DNA of 64,000 bases from a virus. The notes under the pieces were generated by a model that had not been told where the DNA came from, ran no database searches, and worked only from the letters and a program-made list of their open reading frames with translations. A program made the position numbers and the translations under genes. Location of the stretch: the IMG/VR virus record IMGVR_UViG_3300046170_000464, positions 1 to 64,000 of that record. The stretch is one strand, 5' to 3'. Positions 1 to 7,909 of this stretch are shown piece after piece (position 1 is the first letter of the stretch; each line of letters opens with the position of its first letter).

Positions 1-885
1 GCACTTGGTAGTGAATAAGTCAACCAAAGTGAATGAAACTAAAAAGTGTACATAGAGCACACACAATGTGATACAAAGTATTCAGTTGTTGTGAAAACTA
101 TTCAGTTTTAAATGGTGGGGGTACCACATGTCTGCCTGTGTGTTGATACATACAAGCCAGCATGGATACAAAGTTTTAGATGACCGGCCGGTTTCGCTTT
201 ACCCTAACCAGTGTCCACGGGATCCCGCCCGACGTGTGACACTGCGGCAGTGAGCTGTCCGCTTCTTCAGTCGATTATTAAGTTGTCTAGGTTCTGGCTA
301 AGGTTCAACGTTTGTCGTTGTTCCGTCGCTTGTTATCAAGTGTCGCAGATGCTGCCAGAAATGGCAAGATCTTGAGACGGTTCGGTGATTGGTCCAAGGG
401 GACAAACTACCTGGCGATCCGAAAGGGGAAGAAGCGAAGTCCTAAGCCCTGTTCGTGTCGTTGAGATAACAATACATCCCACGGTGCCACCAGCCGCTGA
501 CTGTGTGCCGCTTGTTCGATTGTCATACTGTGTGCGGTCTGTGCTCTCAGTAGTAAAGGAAACGCGTGCGCGATTAAATCATACGACCCACCCCCCGTGG
601 GTTCACTTGTTACAAACTGAAACAATGATAGGAAGGGGGCGACCCACCAAGTCATCATGGTCCTTCATATGTATACCCACAATGTGTAATTATCTAGACC
701 CCGCAATCGGCCTTTTTTTACATATAAAACATACTCGACGGGGCGGGCGAGAAGGGTCTGGGTATCTTGCCGGTATTTTGGGGTCAAAATCTGGAGCGTA
801 CCAACATAATAACAGGCGCAGAAAAAATTTCCCCCTGTGGAAACTTGCCCTAAAATACGATCGAGACTTTTAGACGCGAATAAAT
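1..885. other. long non-coding region at left edge
   Basis: No convincing gene is seen. The open frames here (385-873 plus, 407-658 minus) have atypical composition and no recognisable protein pattern. The stretch holds palindromes (183-192 ACCGGCCGGT; 240-252 CACTGC-G-GCAGTG), a hairpin with 6-bp stem ACCCAC/GTGGGT (586-602), and an ATTCAGTT direct repeat at 80-87 and 100-107. It may be a replication origin, packaging site or genome-end region; the sequence alone does not decide. Confidence 0.6.
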
Positions 886-1806
886 ATGGCTATCGAAAGT
901 CCTCTCGACTCTCTGCTTCGTGCTCAGCAATATCGAGAGGAAGAAAAAAGAAAAAAATACAATCCAGTGAGTGCTGGTCGTTTTAGAGCACCAGCAACTA
1001 TGTCGATGTTGGGTATTGAAGAACGCCCTGTTGAATTTGAACCGAACGAAGCAGCAAAAAAATATTTAGAAGACTTTATGCTTCAAACAGGACGTCGTTT
1101 ATATGTAAAACCTGAGGAAGACACTGGTTTTCGTAATGTTAATACAGGAGATGGCTCTGGATATTACCAACCAGAAGCGAAAGAAGGTGGGTCAAATGAT
1201 CCACGTAAGAGGTTTGTTTACGTAGATTCGAAAAAACCGGATCTATTTACCGTTATTCATGAAGGTGGTCATGCTCAAGATCAAACTTTATTAGAAGCTT
1301 CCTTAGATGAAGGATTAGGTAGAGATAAATTCTTCAACACCGTGGTAGCAGATGAGTCTGATGCGGACAAGTTAAAACGTTTTATGGAGACAGCCGGACC
1401 TATAGGAAGATTAAAATCAGAAACCATAGCCCAAAAGTACGCTATAGATTATTTAAAAAGCAAAGGATACAGTGATGATCAAATTTTAGGGATGGATAAA
1501 GTTGGAGATCACGGTTTGTATCCTTACTCATATGTAAATAATGCGTTCAATTATGCGGAGGGTACTGGTAGTCGAGGTCGAGCTGATCTGGTGACAACTC
1601 CTGATGCAAATACTGTCGATAGATCTAATCTAGACTTTCTTGTAAACAGACTAGGTGAGTTATATACAACTCCTGGTTATTTAGAAACTAGAGATAAAAT
1701 TTCTCAAGACGCTTTTACATATTTAGGAAACCAGTTGGGTCGTTTTACAGGAGCAGGAGATAAAACACCGCGTGAGGTTTACACAGGAACCATTTTCGAT
1801 AATTAG
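886..1806 (+). CDS. putative zinc metallopeptidase (HExxH zincin)
   Basis: A 306-residue protein with a zincin signature HEGGH at residues 125-129, preceded by a hydrophobic strand (FTVI). A later acidic segment containing KSET could supply the third zinc ligand. There is no signal peptide or membrane segment. It is followed closely by unknown small genes that look like virion components, so it could be a virion-associated or maturation protease, but nothing visible fixes its substrate. The start is the ATG at 886, just downstream of an AT-rich leader. The fold call is moderately sure; the biological role is unknown. Confidence 0.6.
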   Translation: MAIESPLDSLLRAQQYREEEKRKKYNPVSAGRFRAPATMSMLGIEERPVEFEPNEAAKKYLEDFMLQTGRRLYVKPEEDTGFRNVNTGDGSGYYQPEAKEGGSNDPRKRFVYVDSKKPDLFTVIHEGGHAQDQTLLEASLDEGLGRDKFFNTVVADESDADKLKRFMETAGPIGRLKSETIAQKYAIDYLKSKGYSDDQILGMDKVGDHGLYPYSYVNNAFNYAEGTGSRGRADLVTTPDANTVDRSNLDFLVNRLGELYTTPGYLETRDKISQDAFTYLGNQLGRFTGAGDKTPREVYTGTIFDN

Positions 1807-1832
1807 TAGACTGCTAACAAAGGGATAGTTGA

Positions 1833-2159
1833 ATGCTTTCGACTGAAGTTCGCAAGAAAGCCGAATTTATCTGTAAAAGAATCGCAGAAAAAGCAGAAGT
1901 AGCGGTTTCAGACATGATCTGGATCCAAAAATGGGCAAAAAGCAACCACAGTGTCGAAGCAATGCTTCGTAGAGCCCGAAGGAGAGCGATTAGAGGTGAT
2001 CAACCCACCGAAGGGTTAGATCGTTTTCTTGAAGATATGGATTTAGGTGACCCAGACCCTGAGGAACAACGTTTTGGTCCTCAGAACCCAGTTGAACTTG
2101 CCGAATGGTTCGGAAAGAAGCGCAAGTGGTTCGTAGATGACGAAGGATGTAGGGACTAA
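1833..2159 (+). CDS. hypothetical protein, basic N-terminus and acidic C-terminus
   Basis: A 108-residue soluble protein, not recognised. The N-terminal half is helical and rich in Lys/Arg (RRARRRAIR around residues 48-56); the C-terminal half is acidic (DMDLGDPDPEE). It starts 26 nt after the metallopeptidase gene and reads in the same direction, so they are probably co-transcribed. The charge split could suit nucleic-acid or protein binding, but no motif supports a specific job. Confidence 0.6.
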   Translation: MLSTEVRKKAEFICKRIAEKAEVAVSDMIWIQKWAKSNHSVEAMLRRARRRAIRGDQPTEGLDRFLEDMDLGDPDPEEQRFGPQNPVELAEWFGKKRKWFVDDEGCRD

Positions 2160-2206
2160 GCCTGTGTGGGATCCCCCACTTAGACTGAGTGACCGGCGTA
2201 TTCAGT

Positions 2207-2383
2207 GTGTCAGACGAAGTTCAAGAGTTAAGAGCTCATGAACAACTTAAAAGACTCAAGAGTTTGATGTCTGGCAAGGTCAACAACGTTGATCTTTCTT
2301 GCGACCATTGCGGCTGTTCTTGTAGCTATAGCGTTATGTCTTTAATGAGTTGGGACGAAAACGGGAATTTAAGTGTCGATTGA
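2207..2383 (+). CDS. small Cys-rich protein, possible zinc-binding
   Basis: About 58 residues from a GTG at 2207; another in-frame GTG at 2189 would add six. A cluster C-x2-C-x-C-x-C (CDHCGCSC) in the middle suggests metal binding. The N-terminal half is a charged helix (EVQELRAHEQLKRLKSL). Not recognised. Confidence 0.5.
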   Translation: MSDEVQELRAHEQLKRLKSLMSGKVNNVDLSCDHCGCSCSYSVMSLMSWDENGNLSVD

Positions 2384-2415
2384 TTTAAACTATATACATT
2401 AGATAAATTTCTAAA

Positions 2416-2742
2416 GTGGTAGATTTTAGAGCTTTAGCCAGCCTCGCAGCACCCATTGTTGGGGCTGTTGCAGGAGGATCTTCTGGTGGTGGGGCTGGTA
2501 TTCCTGGTATTGGCGGTGTCGCTGGTATGGGTGCGGGTGCTATCGGAGGATTAGCTGGTGATTTTTTAAATAAATATCCGTTAGGCGTAGCTGGAGGCAT
2601 GCTAGATCTTGATGAAGCAGGCCCTGCAACTGGTAGTGCTCCTATTACAGGTGGAGAAGACGATAATATTTTTAATTCGTTTCTGGGTAACTACTTAGAA
2701 AAGATTAAAGCAGGTTACGTTCCCGGTTCTTCCGTTATTTAA
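2416..2742 (+). CDS. Gly/Ala-rich hydrophobic protein
   Basis: A 108-residue protein from GTG 2416. Residues 5-60 are a long Gly/Ala/Ile-rich stretch (GAVAGG, GIPGIGG, GAIGGLAG) of the kind seen in phage membrane-penetrating or internal virion peptides. Similar Gly-rich N-termini recur at 9593 and 10800, suggesting a related role. The next gene begins 2 nt downstream. Function unknown. Confidence 0.5.
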   Translation: MVDFRALASLAAPIVGAVAGGSSGGGAGIPGIGGVAGMGAGAIGGLAGDFLNKYPLGVAGGMLDLDEAGPATGSAPITGGEDDNIFNSFLGNYLEKIKAGYVPGSSVI

Positions 2743-2744
2743 TC

Positions 2745-3194
2745 ATGGGTTATCCACAGCCAGATCGTCGTTACGACGCACCTATGCAAGGTTCGTATCC
2801 ACAAGCACCTGCATTTAATCAGGGTGGCGCTATTTTTCAGGGTTCGTTTCCTGAACGTGAGCCTGAGATTGATATCGAATCTGAAATCAGGAAGTATATC
2901 GATCCTGCCAACTTCTTAAATATGTTTATGGAGGACCGTGGGATCCTCGAACAGAACAAAGAAATTATGGGTTATAAAGAGCAGGTGCTCCCACGCTATG
3001 CTAATCCTGCTGACGGTACTCTCAATAACACTATGGTCGCTGCAGATCCTGGTTTGATGCCTGGTGAAAGACCTGGTTACGGTCCCGCTGCTCCTATGGA
3101 GATACGCAATTCGATTTTAGAACGCCTTGCACCTGATGGACTACAGCGTGCTAGAAACATGCTTTATGGTCGAACACCTCTAAAGGGCGTTTGA
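2745..3194 (+). CDS. hypothetical protein, probable virion-associated
   Basis: A 149-residue protein with a Pro/Gln/Tyr-rich N-terminus (residues 1-35) and a helical acidic middle (EIDIESEIRKYI). ATG at 2745 lies 2 nt after the preceding stop, so translation is probably coupled. Composition resembles the other small virion-type proteins of this phage. Not recognised. Confidence 0.55.
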   Translation: MGYPQPDRRYDAPMQGSYPQAPAFNQGGAIFQGSFPEREPEIDIESEIRKYIDPANFLNMFMEDRGILEQNKEIMGYKEQVLPRYANPADGTLNNTMVAADPGLMPGERPGYGPAAPMEIRNSILERLAPDGLQRARNMLYGRTPLKGV

Positions 3195-3258
3195 TTCTTT
3201 ACTGCTTCAGATATTTCTTTTTCAATTAAAGTAGACTTATGGATATCTATGGCGACTG

Positions 3259-3954
3259 ATGAGTAAAAATAAGAATTTTGAACGTAAGGTACAAGACCAA
3301 TTAAGCTCTAAACTTTTTAGAGATTACGATCGCAAGGCTTTTGGTGCTGGTTCTGAGAAAGATCCCGCAACAGATCGTTTTAGCGGGCTGGATGTAAGGA
3401 AGCTTTATCGTGAAGCAGATGGTCCGGATAGAGTCAGAGCTCAAGCAGTTTTAGATTATTTTGACGATGTCAAAGGTGACACGAGGTATGGCGGTGGTAC
3501 TCAAGATGCATTAGCGAAGTTAAGAGATATTGTTGGAAGAGGCGGCGGTAATGGACCAGACGCGCTTCCCCCTGGTGAGCAGACTTTTGGTGATCCTACA
3601 CGTCCAGGTGCTTTTGCTGGTTCTTACTTTGATTACTTAGGCGGCGATCCAAGCGATTCAGCAAATTATTACGACTCTAATTTCTTAGGTGAGGATGCCC
3701 GTGGTACCGGAGGGATCATGCGTAATGTTTTTGATAACCGGATCGAACGCAGTGTGCCAGTAGGTCAAGGTTCGTTCTTGCAGCCTTTGGGTGAACTAGA
3801 AGCTGAGAATGAAGGAGAGGAATTTTTAAGAAGTTTGATTGGTGGACTTGGTTATGTTGGACCAGGCCAAGCTGAGGGTGGTGAAGTTGGAATGGTGTCT
3901 AATGAAGCCACACGTGCTTTGGGTCAGCTGATTGCAGGGTACGGCGCCAGGTAA
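3259..3954 (+). CDS. hypothetical protein, probable virion-associated
   Basis: A 231-residue hydrophilic protein, basic at the N-terminus and Gly/Asp-rich in the middle (GRGGGNGPDALPPGEQ). No enzymatic motif is seen. It is the last gene of the first left-hand block. Not recognised. Confidence 0.55.
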   Translation: MSKNKNFERKVQDQLSSKLFRDYDRKAFGAGSEKDPATDRFSGLDVRKLYREADGPDRVRAQAVLDYFDDVKGDTRYGGGTQDALAKLRDIVGRGGGNGPDALPPGEQTFGDPTRPGAFAGSYFDYLGGDPSDSANYYDSNFLGEDARGTGGIMRNVFDNRIERSVPVGQGSFLQPLGELEAENEGEEFLRSLIGGLGYVGPGQAEGGEVGMVSNEATRALGQLIAGYGAR

Positions 3955-4036
3955 AAAAGTTAGTAATAGCAGATAAGAGAAAGCCTGATTTTAGTTTTCT
4001 TTTATCGTGTTTATAGTGCGTTGCTCGGTTGAGGCA

Positions 4037-4150
4037 ATGACTCATAAACAAGAGACTAAACTCGTAGTATCATTCGGTGTCGTCTGGATGCTAGGTTTGC
4101 TTAGTTTAACTGTGTACTTAACACGAATGGGTCAACCGTTAAATATGTAG
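4037..4150 (+). CDS. short membrane protein (37 aa)
   Basis: ATG 4037 to TAG 4148-4150, preceded by a modest GAGG ribosome-binding site. After a charged head (MTHKQETK) comes one strongly hydrophobic segment (LVVSFGVVWMLGLLSLTVYL) and a short polar tail, fitting a single-pass membrane peptide. It is the only plausible gene in the 3955-4446 gap. A holin-like or host-membrane role is possible but unsupported. Confidence 0.4.
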   Translation: MTHKQETKLVVSFGVVWMLGLLSLTVYLTRMGQPLNM

Positions 4151-4446
4151 GTAGAAGGCATAGTTACAAAGTACTAAGTAGAAAAAACGGGGTAAGCGGC
4201 AGGCTGCGAAAATAAACTCTGTGGCAGCGCGATTTGGCTGAATACCCACAGGCTATATGTTGGCAGTGTGTTCAGAGAGGACATGGGCCAGCAGTGAGTC
4301 GTGAGGGTTGGGCGAGCAGAGGGAGTAGAGGAGGGGCAGGGGTATTAGGTGAAAAATAAAAACGTCGTCTGCGGCAAGCTGCACTAATTATTTACTGTGG
4401 AAGCAATCACCATATTGCTATTATTGGAAAAGCCACAAGATTTTAA
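4151..4446. other. G-rich non-coding stretch with possible G-quadruplex
   Basis: No open frame is convincing. The plus strand carries five G tracts of three or four bases (4305-4342) with loops of 2, 8, 9 and 2 nt, a good two- or three-tetrad G-quadruplex candidate in DNA or RNA. The region could be an untranslated RNA or a regulatory leader of the oxygenase gene at 4447. Confidence 0.45.
4405..4420 (+). promoter_or_regulatory. CATATTGCTA motif, candidate promoter element
   Basis: CATATTGCTA lies 27 nt upstream of the oxygenase start. The same 10-mer stands before the GT17 gene (18442), and related CATACTG-type elements stand before other isolated cargo genes (6041, 7107, 14541, 48429). It may act as a -10-like element. 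Confidence 0.4.
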
Positions 4447-5070
4447 GTGTTTGAGAAACACGACGTCCTTCCTTTATCTTTGTACGAGTTTGAAGTTCCT
4501 GCTGCTTTATATGTAAAAACTTTGAAGCAGTGTGAAGATATTAATTGGAACGAAGTATCTAAACGCTCCAACAAACCTGAACAAGGTCGGTCAACTTCTG
4601 ATTTTCACAGAGAGAAAGAGTGTCAAGATTTAAAAAATTTTATCGAACAGTGTTTAGAAGAAGTAAGGGTTGATATTAGAGCACACACTATTGAAAAAAT
4701 AGCAGTGTCTCAGCTGTGGGCTAACAAAAGCGTAAAAGATGAATGGCACTGGGGGCATACACATAATTGGTCTTTTTTAACAGGAATTATTTACATTAAG
4801 GGAGTAACAGGTAACACATGGTTTAGTCGTCAAAGTGACTATGACAAACTAATTAGTTACTCAATCCGCCAAAGTGAAGAAGGTGAAAACCTGCTTATAC
4901 ATAAGCAAGCACCCAAACTTGGTAGTATGTTTATTTTTCCTTCAAATTTATTTCATTCTGTAGATGAAGTTAAGGAAAGTGAACGTATAACTATTAGTTT
5001 TAACAGCTTTCCTACAGGAACTCTAGGTAACTGGGAAAACTTAGGAGGCGTAAAGCTAAACGTTGAGTGA
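4447..5070 (+). CDS. putative 2OG-Fe(II) oxygenase (2OG-FeII_Oxy_5-like)
   Basis: A 207-residue protein with the pattern of the small 2-oxoglutarate/iron oxygenases common in cyanophages: an iron-binding HTH within WHWGHTHNWSFLTG (near residue 105), then IIYIKG, then GSMFIFPSNLFHSV supplying the distal His, then ERITISFN supplying the 2OG-binding Arg. It should hydroxylate a protein or small molecule with O2 and 2-oxoglutarate; the substrate is unknown. Start is GTG 4447. It is an isolated cargo gene with its own upstream motif and ends at a palindromic terminator. Three more oxygenases lie at 47.7-50.1 kb. Confidence 0.75.
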   Translation: MFEKHDVLPLSLYEFEVPAALYVKTLKQCEDINWNEVSKRSNKPEQGRSTSDFHREKECQDLKNFIEQCLEEVRVDIRAHTIEKIAVSQLWANKSVKDEWHWGHTHNWSFLTGIIYIKGVTGNTWFSRQSDYDKLISYSIRQSEEGENLLIHKQAPKLGSMFIFPSNLFHSVDEVKESERITISFNSFPTGTLGNWENLGGVKLNVE

Positions 5071-5239
5071 ATACAATAAAATTCTGTTCGGCTTGAGCCT
5101 TGACAAAGCAGTAAAGCTAGATATTATTCGTTTGCGTCGAAGGAAGTAGCCTGCTTCTGGAGACTGTCTTCGTGATCCCCCGATGATGAAGATGGGGTTA
5201 CTCAGTCCCTCACACCTGACTAACCCGCCTGGCAAAACG

Positions 5240-5273
5240 TCTCCGAAGTTTTCGGTGTTGTGAACTTCGGAGA
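5240..5273. terminator. palindromic hairpin between convergent genes
   Basis: A perfect 11-bp inverted repeat (TCTCCGAAGTT / AACTTCGGAGA) with a 12-nt loop lies between the plus-strand oxygenase and the minus-strand methyltransferase. There is no strong U-run on either side, so it may be a two-way pause/termination hairpin or an RNA-stabilising structure. Confidence 0.55.
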
Positions 5274-5295
5274 GTTTGCTAAGTTAATAAAATTT

Positions 5296-6021
5296 TTATC
5301 CATGTGTGTTTGCTACGGAAGCAAGTTTGATTACAAGTTGCCATCCTGTAAAAATACCAAACTCAATCGACGCTAAAGCCGAAAGGCCGCTGTCTACTGC
5401 ACGTTGTACATCAGGGTGACCGTAGTCATCAAAGAAAACAACGCCACCAGGCTTGACCATAGGTACGTAAAGGATTAAATCTCGAGCAACTGACGCTGAA
5501 TCGTGGGCTCCATCGATGTAAAGAACATCAATCCACGGTTCAGAGCCAAAACGTTGGTCTAGGCCCGCAAAAACGTGTTGAGAAAAACCTTTAATTACTT
5601 CAACTTTCCCGCAGTTGTTAGATTTAGCGATATTTTCGCGTGCAGTTCGCTCTAACTTGCTTAAACCAGAGTACTTTTCTGGATTACGGAGGTGTTCTTC
5701 GCTTCCGGTGAACGGGTCGATCGAAATAAGACTTGATTCGTCGTGGTCAAGGAAATAATCTGACCAAAAGCACGAAGATGCTCCTTCGTATACTCCAATT
5801 TCGACAATTTGACGTTTTGCAGCAGGGTCTAAAAGAATTTTCTTTTCTGTTTGGGGTGCACGAATTGCATACTCACTATTTAGCAGTGCATCGTACCAAC
5901 CTTCTGTAAATGTATAGCGTTCATCTAGTGTTTTCTTTGCATCAGCGGGAATACTGACGGTAGGTACCGATGTGTCATCTTTGAGCTGACCCATGAGCTC
6001 TTTAAAGGACGCTGCAGGCAT
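5296..6021 (-). CDS. class I SAM-dependent methyltransferase (Methyltransf_24-like)
   Basis: A 241-residue protein with a Rossmann SAM-binding motif (VEIGVYEGASS), then LISIDPF as the acidic ribose-binding strand, then VLYIDGAHDSASVARDL and GGVVFFDDYGHPDV. This order matches methyltransferases often found in sugar-modification clusters. Neighbours are a tRNA gene, an FkbM methyltransferase and glycosyltransferases, so it probably decorates a glycan or surface structure. Transcription probably starts from the element at 6041-6054, about 20 nt upstream of the ATG. Confidence 0.7.
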   Translation of the reverse strand: MPAASFKELMGQLKDDTSVPTVSIPADAKKTLDERYTFTEGWYDALLNSEYAIRAPQTEKKILLDPAAKRQIVEIGVYEGASSCFWSDYFLDHDESSLISIDPFTGSEEHLRNPEKYSGLSKLERTARENIAKSNNCGKVEVIKGFSQHVFAGLDQRFGSEPWIDVLYIDGAHDSASVARDLILYVPMVKPGGVVFFDDYGHPDVQRAVDSGLSALASIEFGIFTGWQLVIKLASVANTHG

Positions 6022-6040
6022 GGGAAAGGGTTGTAAAGCA

Positions 6041-6054
6041 TCAGTATGCTAACA
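6041..6054 (-). promoter_or_regulatory. CTGTTAGCATACTG motif, candidate promoter
   Basis: Read on the minus strand, CTGTTAGCATACTGA lies about 20 nt upstream of the methyltransferase ATG. CATACT resembles a -10 box, and close copies precede the genes starting at 7092, 14523 and 48459. Confidence 0.45.
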
Positions 6055-6061
6055 GCGGAGC

Positions 6062-6089
6062 TTGCTCTTGCTTAAATTTACGATATATT
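6062..6089 (+). promoter_or_regulatory. candidate sigma-70 promoter of tRNA-Leu
   Basis: A TTGCTC -35-like box at 6062-6067 and a TATATT -10 box at 6084-6089 are separated by 16 nt. The tRNA begins 10 nt after the -10 box, as expected for a tRNA promoter. Confidence 0.5.
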
Positions 6090-6098
6090 TTTTGTAGC

Positions 6099-6184
6099 GC
6101 CTGAGTGCCGGAATCGGTAGACGGATCGGACTTAAAATCCGCTGACTTGTAAAAGTCGTGCGAGTTCAAGTCTCGCCTTAGGCA
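6099..6184 (+). tRNA. tRNA-Leu(UAA)
   Basis: An 86-nt class II tRNA. The acceptor stem is GCCTGAG/CTTAGGC with one G-U pair and discriminator A6184. The D arm contains GGTAGAC, the anticodon loop is CTTAAAA with UAA at 6133-6135, and a long variable arm GACTT/AAGTC is followed by the T arm GCGAG-TTCAAGT-CTCGC. The outermost anticodon-stem pair looks mismatched (U-C). CCA is not encoded. It could supply UUA decoding for an AT-rich phage; TTA is frequent in its genes. Confidence 0.93.
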
Positions 6185-6197
6185 TTGCATTTAACCT

Positions 6198-6413
6198 ATG
6201 AACGATTTACTCCTCGATGAGTACTGGAATGGACGCCAGCTTTATCAAGGTTCTAAAGGTGGTAAATACTATGTCAGTGACGCAGGAAACAAAATGTATG
6301 TACGAGAAAATCTAAAATCAAGAAACCAAAAGACAGAAGTAAGACCTAAAAGAAAATTTATACCTAAACGCGGTGCTTTTTACCGATCTCTTATGAATCA
6401 AAAGCAGCTATAA
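6198..6413 (+). CDS. small basic protein with PBCV-type basic adaptor-like motif
   Basis: A 71-residue protein just after the tRNA. The segment GSKGGKYYVSDAGNKMYVR (residues about 18-37) matches the GGxYY...G.K.YV pattern of the PBCV-specific basic adaptor domain, a small Lys-rich module found in large-virus proteins. The C-terminus is basic (RPKRKFIPKRG). Its 3' end overlaps the convergent FkbM gene by 23 nt. Role unknown. Confidence 0.55.
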   Translation: MNDLLLDEYWNGRQLYQGSKGGKYYVSDAGNKMYVRENLKSRNQKTEVRPKRKFIPKRGAFYRSLMNQKQL

Positions 6414-7092
6414 ACATGTTTTCAAAATTTCTTACTTGACCAACTGCATACCCGTGTGATTTAAGAAAGTTAATAATTGTCCTTCTCATATCCTCATTTC
6501 CAGGGTTGCTTTCGAAAACGATTAAAGGTTTATCTTTTTTAATCGTTAACTCTGCTCCTCTAAGCGCATCGTGCTCATACCCTTCTACATCAAGTTTTAT
6601 CATTCTTACAGGACCGTCATACGTTCCATAGTCAATTGCAGTCATTTTTACTTTCTCTTCTGAAAGAACCTTTTCTCCTGTGGGTTTGATAAAGGAAGAC
6701 CCACCTCCGTCTTCGCTAACGACGTATAAAGTTTTTTCTTCGTGAGCTTTATTACTACACGTAACACCAGCGTTTGTTGGAGTCACGTTAGATATTTCGT
6801 TAATAAATAAGTTTCCGCATAACTGAAAATATGTTCTCCTTTGCGCTTCGAAGGCATACACTTTGTCAAAACACTTGGAGAGCATGATGCTGTAAACACC
6901 CATGTGTGCTCCACAGTCAATCAACACCCCATCTCCTGGTAAGTGTTTTTTGACCATTTCTATGAGTGCTAATTCAGGAACACCTACTCTGTGTGCTTGA
7001 CAAAGACCTGAATCATCCCTGTGCATTAAGAAACTAGTATCACAAGTAGGGACAATCAAATCAATAGATGGTGTCCAGAAAAAAGTACTCAT
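6391..7092 (-). CDS. FkbM family methyltransferase
   Basis: A 233-residue protein with the FkbM pattern: VLIDCGAHMGVYSIML (SAM-binding loop), VYAFEAQ (ribose-binding acidic residue), then MIKLDVEGYEHDALRGAE and PLIVFES. FkbM enzymes usually O-methylate sugars or secondary metabolites. It sits between the other methyltransferase and a GT2 glycosyltransferase, fitting a glycan-modification cassette. The divergent region at 7093-7136 carries an inverted repeat TGTTA/TAACA that probably holds promoters for both directions. Confidence 0.8.
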   Translation of the reverse strand: MSTFFWTPSIDLIVPTCDTSFLMHRDDSGLCQAHRVGVPELALIEMVKKHLPGDGVLIDCGAHMGVYSIMLSKCFDKVYAFEAQRRTYFQLCGNLFINEISNVTPTNAGVTCSNKAHEEKTLYVVSEDGGGSSFIKPTGEKVLSEEKVKMTAIDYGTYDGPVRMIKLDVEGYEHDALRGAELTIKKDKPLIVFESNPGNEDMRRTIINFLKSHGYAVGQVRNFENMFIAAFDS

Positions 7093-7106
7093 ACGTTTAA
7101 TTCAGG

Positions 7107-7123
7107 TGTTAGTATATTAACAG
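7107..7123. promoter_or_regulatory. TGTTA-GTATAT-TAACAG inverted repeat, divergent promoter candidate
   Basis: The repeat lies 15 nt upstream of the minus FkbM start and 13 nt upstream of the plus GT2 start. Read on the minus strand it is CTGTTAATATACTAACA, matching the motif at 6041 and 14541. Confidence 0.45.
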
Positions 7124-7136
7124 TTGGCTAATAATT

Positions 7137-7907
7137 TTGAAACCGATTCCTGTTCTTGGCACAGCAGTAGTCAATGGTCCTCACTGGGTTTGGAGGTTGT
7201 TCTACAGCATTGATTACCCTGTAGATAATTTTGTTGTTTTTAACAACAACGGTCGAGGGCAGATTGACGAAGAACTAGATCTGTTAAAGAAAGCCCCACA
7301 TAAGTACGTAAAAAAAGTTCATGTATGTCATATGCCTGCGAACCTTGGGTGTAGCGGAGCTTGGAATCTAATTATCAAATCGTTTATGAACGCGCCTTAC
7401 TGGGTGATTTCTAATCATGACGTCATGTACGAACCAGGGTTCTTACAAGAAATGAGTACGGAGGCTGCGAATCCCTTTGCTGGAGTCGTCCATGGTAAAA
7501 ACGGCGGTTGGGATATCTTTCTTTTAAAAGACTGGATGGTGCAGAAGTACGGTTTGTTTGATGAAAATCTTTACCCTGGTTACTGCGAGGACATGGATTA
7601 TGGGATGAGGTTTATCCATGACGACGTAGTTCGAGTTTTGTCTCTGCAGCGCGGTTACTACCACGGCTCGAAGAAGAACGATTATTCGGACGGTAGTCAA
7701 ACCTGGCGTTCAGAACCTGAAATAGCAAATAGTATTCACCTAGCGCATGAGATGAATAAGAAGTATTTGCATATGAAGTGGAGCGAATCCTGGCAAGGTC
7801 ACGTTGAAGGTGAAACCTATAAGACACCTTTCGATTTGGAAGACATGCCTGTCAGTTTTACCACTTATGACTTAGATTTCGTCCGCCGCAAAAACCTCGG
7901 TTTTTAA
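7137..7907 (+). CDS. GT2-type glycosyltransferase
   Basis: A 256-residue protein (TTG start at 7137) with the GT-A fold pattern of family 2 enzymes: NNGRGQID near residue 37, NLGCSGAWNLII, a DxD-like position in YWVISNHDVMYEPGF, and the acceptor-side GLFDENLYPGYCEDMDYGMR with the catalytic acidic EDMDY. It would transfer a sugar from a nucleotide-sugar donor. The next methyltransferase starts 2 nt after its stop, so the two are translationally linked. Confidence 0.8.
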   Translation: MKPIPVLGTAVVNGPHWVWRLFYSIDYPVDNFVVFNNNGRGQIDEELDLLKKAPHKYVKKVHVCHMPANLGCSGAWNLIIKSFMNAPYWVISNHDVMYEPGFLQEMSTEAANPFAGVVHGKNGGWDIFLLKDWMVQKYGLFDENLYPGYCEDMDYGMRFIHDDVVRVLSLQRGYYHGSKKNDYSDGSQTWRSEPEIANSIHLAHEMNKKYLHMKWSESWQGHVEGETYKTPFDLEDMPVSFTTYDLDFVRRKNLGF

Positions 7908-7909
7908 TA

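Noticed and set aside
407-658. 83-codon minus-strand open frame in the same region
   Set aside because: No recognisable protein pattern and it overlaps the above chance frame.
385-873. 162-codon open frame on the plus strand in the left non-coding region
   Set aside because: Residue composition is erratic (many Arg/Cys/His/Pro runs), there is no ribosome-binding site, and the DNA composition differs from that of neighbouring genes.
5063-5149. 28-codon frame with TTG start after the first oxygenase
   Set aside because: The nearest ribosome-binding site is too far from the TTG; the frame may just be chance, although the encoded segment looks protein-like.
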